From Rhizobium sp. L1K21 (lineage in GTDB: Bacteria; Pseudomonadota; Alphaproteobacteria; Rhizobiales; Rhizobiaceae): DNA of 64,000 nucleotides. The notes under the pieces are model-generated. The model was not told the DNA's origin. It saw nothing but the letters and a program-made list of their open reading frames with translations, and made no database searches. Within the stretch, counting starts at the first letter, position 1. Each line of letters begins with the position of its first letter. The stretch spans positions 124,001 through 188,000 of the forward strand of contig NZ_JAMXLE010000005.1 of NCBI RefSeq assembly GCF_024055895.1, in the 5' to 3' direction. The position numbers and the translations under genes were made by a program. Below are positions 27,969-36,119 of the stretch, piece after piece.

Positions 27969-28699
27969 CCTTTCTCAAGACCAAAGACCTCAAATGCCAT
28001 TTCGGCGGCATCAAGGCTGTCGACGGCGTCGATTTCACGCTCGAAAAGGGCGAAATCCGCGCCATCATCGGCCCAAATGGTGCGGGCAAATCCACCTTCG
28101 TTTCGCTGCTTTCGGGCCGCACCGAAGCGACTGCGGGCGAAGTCGAATTCCTAGGCGAAAACGTCACCAGGCTGCCGGCCTACAAGCGCGTGCGCCGGGG
28201 CATTGCTTACACGTTCCAGATCACCAATATCTACAAGGATTTTCCGGTGATCGAGAATGTCGCGATTGCCGTGCAAAGCCGCCTTTCCAATTCCGGCGAA
28301 AAAACCGGTGCGGGGCGCATCAGGGCGGAGGCCGAAAAGGTTCTGGCTCGTGTGGGACTGAGCCAGTTTGCAGAACGCAAGGCGGGTGAACTCGCTTACG
28401 GCCACCAGCGGCTGTTGGAAGTGGGCATGGGGCTGGCGCTGCAGCCGGAACTTCTCATTCTCGATGAACCAACCCAGGGCCTCTCTGACAGCGAAGTCTC
28501 CGATTTCTGCGATCTGGTGAAGGAGATCGCGCAAAACGCGACAATTCTCTTGATCGAGCACAATATGGATGTGGTGATGACACTGGCTGGCCGGATCACC
28601 GTTTTGAACCAGGGCCGCATTCTCGCCGAGGGCAGCCCGGAAGACATTCGCGCCAACCGCGCGGTACAGGACGCCTATCTCGGGCGGGGAGACGAATGA
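27956..28699 (+). CDS. Branched-chain-type ABC transporter ATP-binding protein (LivG-like)
   Basis: A 247-residue ATPase with Walker A GPNGAGKST, a signature region GELAYGHQRLLEVGMGLA and Walker B LLILDEPTQGLSD. The Q-loop side reads AYTFQITNIYKDFPVIENV. ATG 27956 is inside the end of the LivM-like gene. It ends with ATGA overlapping the next gene. Confidence 0.88.
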   Translation: MADVTFLKTKDLKCHFGGIKAVDGVDFTLEKGEIRAIIGPNGAGKSTFVSLLSGRTEATAGEVEFLGENVTRLPAYKRVRRGIAYTFQITNIYKDFPVIENVAIAVQSRLSNSGEKTGAGRIRAEAEKVLARVGLSQFAERKAGELAYGHQRLLEVGMGLALQPELLILDEPTQGLSDSEVSDFCDLVKEIAQNATILLIEHNMDVVMTLAGRITVLNQGRILAEGSPEDIRANRAVQDAYLGRGDE

Positions 28700-29403
28700 T
28701 GGCGGCAAGTCTGGAAGTCATCGGCTTCGACACGTTCTACGGCCAGAGCCAGGCGCTGCGGGAATTTTCCATTCGCCTCGAAGGCGGCAAGGTGCTCTGT
28801 CTGCTCGGCCGCAATGGCGCGGGCAAAACCACGGCGCTCAAATCCATCATGGGGATCATTCCACCACGCAAGGGCAAGCTCCTCATCGACGGCAATGACC
28901 TGAGCGAGAAACCGGCGTATGAAATACCCAAGCACGGCATCGGTTATGTGCCACAGGGCCGCCGGCTCTTTTCCGAGCTCACCGTGCGGGAAAATCTCGA
29001 AATTGGCCTTCTCACCCGCAGCACCGGAAAACAGGCGCTTGAGCATGCGCTGAGCTACTTCCCGGTTCTGCGCGAGCGCATCAATCAGGTCTCCGGCACG
29101 CTTTCGGGCGGCGAGCAGACGATGCTGGCAATTGCCCGCGCTCTTTGCATCGAGCCCAGCGTGCTGATGCTCGATGAACCGACCGAAGGACTGATGCCAT
29201 CGGCCATTGCCGCCATTCGCGATGTGGTGATCAAGCTGCGCGATGAGGGCAAGGCCATTCTGCTCGTCGAACAGCGCGTCGATGCGGTGATCCCAGTGGC
29301 CGACACTGTCGCCTTCATGGATCACGGTGAAATCCGCGAAACGGTGGCAATTGACGTGTTGAAGGACAATCCGGCTCTGCTGCAGAAATATGTGGGTGTT
29401 TAA
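28696..29403 (+). CDS. Branched-chain-type ABC transporter ATP-binding protein (LivF-like)
   Basis: A 235-residue ATPase with Walker A GRNGAGKTT, signature LSGGEQTMLAIARAL and Walker B VLMLDEPTEGLMP, as in LivF. The start ATGATG overlaps the previous stop. It completes the five-gene transporter that begins at 24549. Confidence 0.88.
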   Translation: MMAASLEVIGFDTFYGQSQALREFSIRLEGGKVLCLLGRNGAGKTTALKSIMGIIPPRKGKLLIDGNDLSEKPAYEIPKHGIGYVPQGRRLFSELTVRENLEIGLLTRSTGKQALEHALSYFPVLRERINQVSGTLSGGEQTMLAIARALCIEPSVLMLDEPTEGLMPSAIAAIRDVVIKLRDEGKAILLVEQRVDAVIPVADTVAFMDHGEIRETVAIDVLKDNPALLQKYVGV

Positions 29404-29406
29404 GCT

Positions 29407-30312
29407 TTAAAGCAGCCAGTTCGGCGGATCATCCATTATCCAGACAAGAGGCGCATTTTCCATCACGGCATGGCGGTTGCTGAGCCACGCATTGCGCAGT
29501 CTCTCATCGCCGGTGGCAACAAAAGCTTCCTTGGCGCGGAAGAGACGTTCCAGCTTGCGCCCGAGCCGCACGCCGAATTTTGCGTCGAAATCCTCAACGG
29601 TTGGCCGGTAGGCGGCGACTTTCAGCCCCTTGGTTTCGGCAATTTTCAGGTAAAAGCCTATCAGCCTTTCGATCAGGAAGGGGCGCATGCTGGCACTTTC
29701 GTCACGTCCGTAATTGCCATTCCCGGCATAGACTTTGCCAACCGGCGTCCCGCTTTTTGCTTCATTCTCGAATTTGGCAACCACCGCATCGCAAAAGGCA
29801 AAATAACCTGTCCAGAAGCGGTGATTGCCGACGACGTAGTTGCAATAGAAAAACGTCCTGTGATTTTGCGGCGCGCTGACCGGAAGACCCATTTCGCCCA
29901 GTTTTGCATAAAGCGGCTCGAGACCGGGATGTCCGCCAAGTTCGGCATGTTCCTTGCCGTTTTCGTAGAGCGCGGAGAGGCCAATCATTGGATTGATGAG
30001 ATAACAATCAAATCCCTCCTGCATCGCCTTTTGCGCAGCCTCACGAAACTGCTGAAAACCGATCGGGGATTTGAGCTCGAATTTGCTCGACACAAGGCCC
30101 CAAAAGTCGCGCGGATTGGCTGATTTTTCGGTCTCCCACAAAGCCTTGAACAGTTCATATTCACGGGCATTGGGCGCAGTGTTGAAGGAAATGTCGAAGG
30201 CAATCGCGTCGCTCGCCAGCCGCGCCTTCTGGCCCGCATCGAGATAGGGCTGATAGATGCGAAGGGCGGGCGCTGTTTCCGCCGCCGTCTTTTCCGCCAT
30301 CTGCGCTGTCAT
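29407..30312 (-). CDS. Hypothetical protein, unknown function
   Basis: I do not recognise this 301-residue soluble protein. Codon use matches the neighbours and the frame is intact, so it looks like a real gene. It contains AIAFDISFNTAPNAREYELFKALWETE near residue 35, DFWGLVSSKFELKSPIGFQQF near 68, an aromatic block NHRTFFYCNYVVGNHRFWTGYFAF near 150 and a Cys-free C-terminus. No signal peptide or transmembrane helix. It converges with the transporter operon and stands upstream of nothing obvious. A second start at ATG 30300 is equally plausible. Confidence 0.6.
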   Translation of the reverse strand: MTAQMAEKTAAETAPALRIYQPYLDAGQKARLASDAIAFDISFNTAPNAREYELFKALWETEKSANPRDFWGLVSSKFELKSPIGFQQFREAAQKAMQEGFDCYLINPMIGLSALYENGKEHAELGGHPGLEPLYAKLGEMGLPVSAPQNHRTFFYCNYVVGNHRFWTGYFAFCDAVVAKFENEAKSGTPVGKVYAGNGNYGRDESASMRPFLIERLIGFYLKIAETKGLKVAAYRPTVEDFDAKFGVRLGRKLERLFRAKEAFVATGDERLRNAWLSNRHAVMENAPLVWIMDDPPNWLL

Positions 30313-30357
30313 GATCGCAATCCTTCCGAAGTCAGCAATTCTCAGCCACTACGTCAT

Positions 30358-30390
30358 AAAAACCTGAACTTGTGCGAGCCTCACGAGTTC
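30358..30390 (-). terminator. Intrinsic terminator of the repABC operon
   Basis: On the minus strand GAACTCGTG (30390-30382) and CACAAGTTC (30374-30366) form a 9-bp stem with one mismatch-type wobble around a 7-base loop, followed by AGGTTTTTA. The hairpin overlaps the repC stop codon, so repC mRNA should end right there. Confidence 0.6.
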
Positions 30391-31603
30391 ATTCCTGCTT
30401 CCGGTCCAGCGCATTGAGCATGGGAAGAATGGAAAATGCACCAGCTTCGGCCTTGCGGGTGAGATCGCGCAGATAACCACCCGGCGAGCGGATCGTGTCG
30501 GAGCGCTCCAGAATGGCGGCTATCACCACGGCGGCCTGTTGTTCGCCCATCGCGGAGCGCGCCTTCGCCCAGGCATCCGGCGAAACACCCAGCATGGAGC
30601 GAACCAGATCAGCCGTCTTGATCAGATCGGCCCAGCTCGACACGCCATCGCGGGCATATTCCCAGATTTCCGGGCAAATCCGCCGCAATTTCTTCAGGCT
30701 GATCGCCGCCTTCTGTTCCGGCGCCGCTTTTTCTTGCAATATGCCCGCCACATCCATTTTTTCATTGCCGCTAGATTCAGATATCTGGTCAGCATTTGAA
30801 TTCTGATGGTGGCGCTCAGAATGACGATCATTGGCGCTCATTTCTTCTTCAGAGATAGATTGAAGATAGCTGTCTTCCACCTCGCCCCGAAGGTACAACA
30901 GCTCCTCGCGAAGTCCTTTTAGAAGACTAAGCGGTGCATTGCGCGACAGTGGCGGAGTCAAACGGGCCAGTCGTTCGGTAAAACCCGGCCAGTCGCCTTG
31001 ACGGCCCTCTTCCAGAGCAATCTCGATAATCTTGGAAAGGTCGCGCTGATGCAGCGTGATCTCGGCGCGGATGGCGCGGACCGCTTTTGCCTCGGCGCGG
31101 GCGGCTTCCGCATGTTCGTAGATTTCGGACGCCTGCAGGGCAAGCGGCGCAAGGTCGAAGCCGAAAGCGTCTTCCACCTGGCCATCATCGCCGCGCCGGC
31201 AATAGCGCTTGCCATTGGCGCTATCGCGCCGAAACACCATGCCCGCATCCACCAAGGCAGCCAGATGACGACGGATCGTGGCCGGTGCCATGCCGCGTGC
31301 GCGCAGCGAAAGCTCTCTGTTGGAGGGAAATACGATGATCGGCTGACGACCATCCAGTTCACGCTCAGGCGTGAAGGAAACAAGTGCTTCCAGAAGCATG
31401 ATGGTGCGGTCGCTGAGACCGTAGACGGCCCGCGCTTCGGTGAGCGCGCGCAGCAACTGCCACTTGTCTGCCGGTGCACCATCATTGCCGCCGCTGACCT
31501 TTGCCAGTTCTTCCTGACGCCTGGAGACAGCCATCTGCCGGGCAAACAGGCGCGCAGACATCTGCCCGCCGCCAAATGGCGTCGTTGCAAGTCGTTCAGT
31601 CAT
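30389..31603 (-). CDS. repC: RepC replication initiator
   Basis: A 404-residue RepC, the initiator of repABC replicons. RepC-specific segments include FARQMAVSRRQEELA near residue 21, KWQLLRALTEARAVYGLSDRTIMLLEALVSF near 47, then FPSNRELSLRARGMAPATIRRHLAALVDAGMVFRRDS, the DNA-binding winged helix. The C-terminal block RRICPEIWEYA is also typical. The origin of replication in known repABC systems lies inside repC. It is the last gene of the operon and is preceded by the 300-base antisense-RNA region. Confidence 0.93.
   Translation of the reverse strand: MTERLATTPFGGGQMSARLFARQMAVSRRQEELAKVSGGNDGAPADKWQLLRALTEARAVYGLSDRTIMLLEALVSFTPERELDGRQPIIVFPSNRELSLRARGMAPATIRRHLAALVDAGMVFRRDSANGKRYCRRGDDGQVEDAFGFDLAPLALQASEIYEHAEAARAEAKAVRAIRAEITLHQRDLSKIIEIALEEGRQGDWPGFTERLARLTPPLSRNAPLSLLKGLREELLYLRGEVEDSYLQSISEEEMSANDRHSERHHQNSNADQISESSGNEKMDVAGILQEKAAPEQKAAISLKKLRRICPEIWEYARDGVSSWADLIKTADLVRSMLGVSPDAWAKARSAMGEQQAAVVIAAILERSDTIRSPGGYLRDLTRKAEAGAFSILPMLNALDRKQE
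30735..30890. other. AT-rich block inside repC, putative origin of replication
   Basis: This stretch of repC is visibly richer in A and T than the surrounding gene (TTTTTTCATTG, GATTCAGATATC, TTTGAATTCTGATG, ATTTCTTCTTCAGAGATAG). In Rhizobium and Agrobacterium repABC replicons the origin lies in the central AT-rich part of repC. The assignment is by analogy; no iteron is evident. Confidence 0.4.
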
Positions 31604-31903
31604 GATATCCCCTGAAGAGAGGCACCAAAAGGATGTAAAGATACGCGTCCCGACACGACAGGTTTCATGCTGCCGCCGGCCTGATATCCCTCTCCAGAAA
31701 AGTCACAAAAAGAATACGCTCGAAGCAGCGATTACCGCTGTCGATACTTGACTTTGAACCTTGGAAGTGATTCTCTCGAATTGCTACATTGGAGAGGGCT
31801 TCCGGAATGGTGACATTTTGGAGGTCCTTTTTTCTTGTCCCTTGCTCTTTCCTTCCTTTTTCAGTTTCAAAAATCCGTCTTCAAGGGTGAAAACGGGGTG
31901 AAA
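31604..31903. other. repB-repC intergenic region with the incompatibility locus
   Basis: This gap of 300 bases is a standard repABC feature and encodes the counter-transcribed RNA. It contains a promoter-like TTGACT at 31748-31753 on the plus strand, a stem-loop with a T-run at 31799-31834 and an inverted repeat, CCCTCTCCA near 31687 with TGGAGAGGG near 31790. The repeat can form an alternative structure in the repC leader. Confidence 0.65.
31780..31834 (+). ncRNA. Predicted counter-transcribed antisense RNA (ctRNA) of the repABC operon
   Basis: The RNA would run opposite to repABC. A -35 box TTGACT (31748) and a weak -10 (TTCTCT, 31771-31776, 17-base gap) put the start near 31780. The 11-bp stem at 31799-31824 with loop GTGA, followed by TCCTTTTTTC, ends it. 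The size of about 55 bases agrees with known ctRNAs, which block repC expression and mediate incompatibility. Confidence 0.55.
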
Positions 31904-32989
31904 TCAGCCCTCTTTGTCTTTCGCAAAACGGGCATATTCTTCAATAATCAGGCCTTCGATACGGTCGACGAATTCCGGTGCGAGCGTGGATGAGAACGCC
32001 AGTTTCGCGGACTTCCCGCTGTGGTCGAGATGGGCAATCACTGCCCCGTCCGCCGCTCTGATCGTCTTTGGCTCTGACTTGGTGGAAACCGGCTTCTTCT
32101 TCAGTCGTGTGAACAGAAGCTGGAAACGCTTGTCAGTGTCGGCGGCCTTGAAGGCATCGGAGTGGATCAGGTCGGCGGCCTTGTCGCTTTCCGCGCCAAC
32201 GTCCTTCTCGAAGATTTCGGCAAGCGCCATCCAGCGCTCACGCCCTGCCTTGGGCGCTGGGCCTACAGCGCGGGCAAAACGCGTCGGCACGGCGTCGGCC
32301 ACCTGCAGGAGACGCGAAAGTTCGCTCTTCTGCACCGTCAGCGCCTCGCCTACGAGCTTGCGGTCAAAGCCGCGCTCCGTCAGCAATTTGGCAAACAGCG
32401 CCCGCTCAATGAAGCTCAGATTGCGCCGCTCGGCATTTTCCTTGCCCTGGGCCAGCACCAGCTCATCGTCGGAGAGCGCCCGCACGATCGCCTTGACGGG
32501 ACGACCCAGCCTGATGGCGGCCTTGAGGCGGCGGTGGCCATAGGCGACCTGGAAGCGTCCGGCCTCTTCAGCATGCGGGCGGACCAGGATCGGCACCTGC
32601 TGACCGCTTTCGCGCATGCTCTCCACAAGGCTCAGGAATTCCGGATCATGCTCTTCGCCCTCGCTCAGCCGGTCGGACACGAATGATGAGACAATGCGGG
32701 CGGGATCGAGATCGACGATGCGCTCGCCCTGTTCCACCGCCTCGCGCAAGGCGCGGGCCTCATCGGCTTCCCGGCTCAGATTGTTGAGTGAAAGCCCCAT
32801 CGCCTTGACCGCGCCCGACGATGCCCGTTGCGGCTGATGGCTAGTTCCCGCAGGCGCGTTGGCCGGGGCCGTGTCAGCCGCAGGCGCAGCAGTTGCAGGT
32901 TGCGACTTCGTCTCAGGAGCCGGCGCCGGCATTGACGGTTCCCCGAACAGCGCTTTGAGCGAGTTCTTGCGGTCTCGCGCAGCCATCAT
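31904..32989 (-). CDS. repB: RepB plasmid partition protein (ParB family)
   Basis: A 361-residue ParB-type centromere-binding protein of the RepB class. The N-terminus RKNSLKALFGE is the classic RepB start. The ParB fold has LVESMRESGQQVPILVRPH near residue 120 and YGHRRLKAAIRLGRPVKAIVR near 150; the helix-turn-helix ALTVQKSELSRLLQVADAV is near 215. ATG 32989 overlaps the repA stop as ATGA. It binds parS sites; no clear 16-bp parS palindrome could be found by eye in this region. Confidence 0.92.
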   Translation of the reverse strand: MMAARDRKNSLKALFGEPSMPAPAPETKSQPATAAPAADTAPANAPAGTSHQPQRASSGAVKAMGLSLNNLSREADEARALREAVEQGERIVDLDPARIVSSFVSDRLSEGEEHDPEFLSLVESMRESGQQVPILVRPHAEEAGRFQVAYGHRRLKAAIRLGRPVKAIVRALSDDELVLAQGKENAERRNLSFIERALFAKLLTERGFDRKLVGEALTVQKSELSRLLQVADAVPTRFARAVGPAPKAGRERWMALAEIFEKDVGAESDKAADLIHSDAFKAADTDKRFQLLFTRLKKKPVSTKSEPKTIRAADGAVIAHLDHSGKSAKLAFSSTLAPEFVDRIEGLIIEEYARFAKDKEG

Positions 32990-34254
32990 ACACGCCCCCA
33001 TGCGGAATGGATCAATTCCTCAATTTCGGCATTCACGGCATCCAGTGCCTCAATCGCGCGGTCATAGGTGCCACGGCTGAAGTTTTCACGCCCCACTTCG
33101 TAAAGCGTCTGCTTGGTCAGTCCGGCATCGGAAATCGCCGTTGATTTCAGCATCGGCGCTGTCAGCACCCGGTCGCCGAAGAGAGAGCGCAGAAAACCGG
33201 CAATCTGCGCCTGCGGCCCATCATGCGGCTCAAAGCGGGTGACGAGATAACGCAGGAAATCGAAGTTCAGCGTGCCGCCCGCCTCGCGAACCACATTCAA
33301 CAAGTCGGAGGTCATGAACAGAAACTGGCTCATGGAGGCCACGTCCAGCATCTGCGGATGCACGGTGACAATTACCGACGACGACGCGCAAAGGGCCGAC
33401 AGAGTGAGATAACCAAGCTGCGGCGGGCAATCGAGAACGACAACATCGTAATTGTCGCCAACGCTTGCCAATGCGGCCTGCACGCGGGTGAAGAAAAGCG
33501 CTGTATCATCGCCCGGCTTGCGGGACGAGAGTGCGCGCGGCGTGGCGTGTTCAAACTCCTGCAATTCGAGATTGCCGGGGACCAGATCGATATTGTGGAA
33601 ATAGGTCTTGCGAACGATCTCGCTCAGAGGCCGGATCTCCTCGTCATAACGGATGGCGCCGTAGAGCGTGTCGTTGCCGGAGAGATCAAGTTCCGGCTGA
33701 TAGCCGAAAAGGGCAGAAAGAGACGCCTGAGGGTCCAGGTCGACGGCCAGCACGCGGTGACCGTTCATCGCCAGATATTGCGCCAGATGCGCCGATGAGG
33801 TGGTCTTGCCCGAGCCGCCCTTGAAGTTGGTGACCGAAATCACCTGCAGATGTTCGCCGCGCGCGGGATCACGCCATTTCACATAACCGCGCGCCTTGGC
33901 CTCATTGCCCTTGGCCAGTGCCTGCTCGGCCAGATAGTGGCGCAAGGCATCGATTTCGGCGAGCGAATAATAACGCCGCCCGCCTGCCCCGACCTCGGGC
34001 TGCGGCCCCTCGCCTGCCAGCGACAATTGGCGCAAGTAGCCGTCGGACACACCGACGAGTTTTGCCGCCTCGCCCGAGGTGAACCGGCGCAGTGTTTTCT
34101 GGGATGTGGGCGCAAAAATGCGGTCACGCATTGCCTGAAGCTGCGCGGAGAGCGCTTCGGCATCCGCCGCAATTGCCTCATCTGCCGGACGCATTGGCTG
34201 CATATCCTCTTTCGGGTTGGTGGAGGGTTGCCCCATCCTTTGATCTCCATTCAT
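32986..34254 (-). CDS. repA: RepA partition ATPase (ParA family)
   Basis: A 422-residue RepA, the first gene of repABC. An N-terminal helix-turn-helix (FTSGEAAKLVGVSDGYLRQL near residue 60) mediates operon autorepression. The deviant Walker A is KGGSGKTT near residue 147, then LAVDLDPQASLSALFGY and VVLDCPPQLGYLTLSAL, as in ParA. It segregates the replicon together with RepB. ATG 34254 is used; the in-frame ATG at 34236 is an alternative. The upstream region holds a CtrA-type site. Confidence 0.93.
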   Translation of the reverse strand: MNGDQRMGQPSTNPKEDMQPMRPADEAIAADAEALSAQLQAMRDRIFAPTSQKTLRRFTSGEAAKLVGVSDGYLRQLSLAGEGPQPEVGAGGRRYYSLAEIDALRHYLAEQALAKGNEAKARGYVKWRDPARGEHLQVISVTNFKGGSGKTTSSAHLAQYLAMNGHRVLAVDLDPQASLSALFGYQPELDLSGNDTLYGAIRYDEEIRPLSEIVRKTYFHNIDLVPGNLELQEFEHATPRALSSRKPGDDTALFFTRVQAALASVGDNYDVVVLDCPPQLGYLTLSALCASSSVIVTVHPQMLDVASMSQFLFMTSDLLNVVREAGGTLNFDFLRYLVTRFEPHDGPQAQIAGFLRSLFGDRVLTAPMLKSTAISDAGLTKQTLYEVGRENFSRGTYDRAIEALDAVNAEIEELIHSAWGRV

Positions 34255-34461
34255 TCACAATCTGCGCGAATCGATACAATCAGCGTAAGCTGCAAAAGCG
34301 CAGCGGGGAAAATTCACCGCCAGAAAAAATGGCCTGATGAAGAGATACGCGGCACCAAAACAATTACAGAGATATTCCCTACTTACGGCAAGATCGACGA
34401 TAGACGCCCTTATCCGTAGGCGAACGTGAAGCAGGACACGAGTCGCGTCAAGAACTTTTTG

Positions 34462-34478
34462 GTTAACGATTTCTTAAC
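34462..34478. promoter_or_regulatory. CtrA-type binding site TTAA-N7-TTAAC upstream of repA
   Basis: GTTAACGATTTCTTAAC contains TTAA (34463-34466), seven bases, then TTAAC (34474-34478). It is an exact match to the CtrA consensus, and because it is an inverted repeat it also matches on the other strand. It lies about 208 bases before the repA start and 11 bases upstream of a TTGACG (-35-like) sequence at 34451-34446 on the repA strand. Cell-cycle control of repA by CtrA is therefore plausible (inference). Confidence 0.55.
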
Positions 34479-34532
34479 GCTAGCTCCACGCAAGCTCATA
34501 GAGTACGGCGTTTGTCCATAAAAAAGGGGCCT

Positions 34533-35339
34533 CTAATAGCCCGTTACCTTGATCTCTGCGCTGTCCAGGCCGAGCGCGGCATCGCGGTCTTCAAGTCCCG
34601 ATCGCGTTGCCCGCATGAGCGCTCCAACGTCGCTATCACCGACGGCCAGGCCATAGCCGAGCGCCCGCAACTCGCCGTAACCACGTCCGGGTCCGGTTAT
34701 CGTGGCAAGCAACCTGCCTTGATGACGGCATTCCTTCTCGATCCGCTCGAGCAATCGGACAACATCGGGACTGTCCAGACGCTCGATGCGATCGACAGAC
34801 CCGGCCAGATCATTGGGGCCTATGAAGATACCGTCAACGCCTTTGACGGAAGCCATTTCTGCAATATTATCAACGGCTTCAAAATGCTCACACTGAACCA
34901 TCAGGAAGACTTCCTCATGCGCCTCCACAAGACCGTAATCCGGTCGTGTGCCGAAACTGGAGGAGCGTGTGATGGCTGCCGCATAACCGCGATTGCCATG
35001 CGGCGGATAACGGCAGGCATCGGCAATTTCGCGCGCCTGCGCAGCAGTGTTCACACGCGGAACGATGATGGAGCGGATACCGCGGTCGATCACGCGGTTG
35101 ATCAGCCACGGCTGGCCATGGGGAACGCGCAGGATCACATCAGCACCGGCATTCTCAACGGCTCTGGCGATTGCAATCCACTGCTCCACATCGCCAATAC
35201 CATGTTCACCGTCGATGACAATCACATCCCAGCCGGCAGCAACCATTGCTTCCGCCACATCGGGCGAACCGAAATGAACCCATGCGGCGGTGACAAATTC
35301 ACCATCCAAAATGCGCGTTTTTAACCTGTTTGCCACCAC
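34533..35339 (-). CDS. HpcH/HpaI-family aldolase (2,4-dihydroxyhept-2-ene-1,7-dioate-type)
   Basis: A 268-residue TIM-barrel aldolase of the HpcH/HpaI family, which cleaves hydroxy-oxo acids into pyruvate and an aldehyde. The N-terminal DVIVIDGEHGIGD, VPHGQPWLINRVIDRGIRSIIVPRVNT, VQCEHFEAVDNIAEM with metal-binding Glu/Asp residues, and DGIFIGPNDLAGSV are the family blocks. The start is GTG 35339 after GGAGAAGGT. It follows the rmlC-like epimerase with a 38-base gap. A partner pathway is not visible. Confidence 0.8.
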   Translation of the reverse strand: MVANRLKTRILDGEFVTAAWVHFGSPDVAEAMVAAGWDVIVIDGEHGIGDVEQWIAIARAVENAGADVILRVPHGQPWLINRVIDRGIRSIIVPRVNTAAQAREIADACRYPPHGNRGYAAAITRSSSFGTRPDYGLVEAHEEVFLMVQCEHFEAVDNIAEMASVKGVDGIFIGPNDLAGSVDRIERLDSPDVVRLLERIEKECRHQGRLLATITGPGRGYGELRALGYGLAVGDSDVGALMRATRSGLEDRDAALGLDSAEIKVTGY

Positions 35340-35377
35340 ACCTTCTCCAGTCGATTCGATTTACCGGGGCCACCCCC

Positions 35378-35932
35378 TCAGATTTTGAAATAATCAGGCA
35401 ATTCAGCCAGCAGCGGCTGCTTTTCATCCTTAGCCGAAAGATGCGTCTTTTCAAATTGCGGCCATTGGACACCGATTGCCGGATCGTTCCATTTAACACC
35501 CTTGTCGTGTTCGCCACTATAGGGGGCCGTCACCTTGTAATTGATGATGGTCGAGGGTTTGAGCGTCGCAAAACCATGGGCAAAGCCCGGTGGCACCCAG
35601 AGCATGTCGCCGGTTTCCGGCGTCAGTTCCGCCGCCACCCATTGGCCGAAAGTGGGCGAGCCTTTGCGGATATCGACGGCAACATCCACAAGCGCGCCGG
35701 CTACGCAGCGAACGAGTTTGCCCTGCTCAAATGGCGGTGTCTGGAAATGCAGGCCGCGGATGGTGCCAACTTCGGCCGATAGCGATTCATTGTCCTGAAC
35801 GAAGGTAAGATCGGCGACGTGTTGGCGAAACCAGGCATCCTTGAACAGTTCGACGAAATAGCCACGACTGTCGCCCAAACGTTTGGGTGTGATTTTCTTC
35901 ACATCGGGGATTGCGAGCGCCTCAACCTTCAA
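35378..35932 (-). CDS. rfbC: dTDP-4-dehydrorhamnose 3,5-epimerase (RmlC-like)
   Basis: A 184-residue cupin-type sugar epimerase. The active-site His and Asp are in RGLHFQTPPFEQGKLVRC and VDVAVDIRKGSPTFG, followed by WVPPGFAHGF and NYKVTAPY. TTG 35932 gives the expected family length and has AAGGAA 8 bases upstream. ATG 36004 would add 24 residues without a ribosome site. The partner genes of dTDP-rhamnose synthesis (rmlA, rmlB, rmlD) are not in the window, so it is isolated here, perhaps supplying a surface polysaccharide. Confidence 0.8.
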   Translation of the reverse strand: MKVEALAIPDVKKITPKRLGDSRGYFVELFKDAWFRQHVADLTFVQDNESLSAEVGTIRGLHFQTPPFEQGKLVRCVAGALVDVAVDIRKGSPTFGQWVAAELTPETGDMLWVPPGFAHGFATLKPSTIINYKVTAPYSGEHDKGVKWNDPAIGVQWPQFEKTHLSAKDEKQPLLAELPDYFKI

Positions 35933-36119
35933 TGCCTGAATTCCTTCCAAGAAAGCCGCCGGCGGGGCAGCTGTTTTCCGGACGCTATTCAAAAAGCAAA
36001 GCATTTAAAAGGGAGGAGCGCGAAGACATGCATGCTGAACAGCAAACTTCTTGCCTCTTCCCACAGGATAAAGCAGAGAAGGAAAAAGCGCATGCACTCA
36101 AGCACGCGCGCTGATTTCA

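Noticed and set aside
34255-34530. parS centromere palindrome of the GTT-N4-GC-N4-AAC type
   Set aside because: I could not find this pattern near repABC by eye; the only strong palindrome is better explained as a CtrA site.
36028-36114. 28-residue open frame with GGGAGGAG upstream between metF and rfbC
   Set aside because: Good ribosome site but no recognisable protein feature, opposite strand to both neighbours, and too short to support without conservation data.
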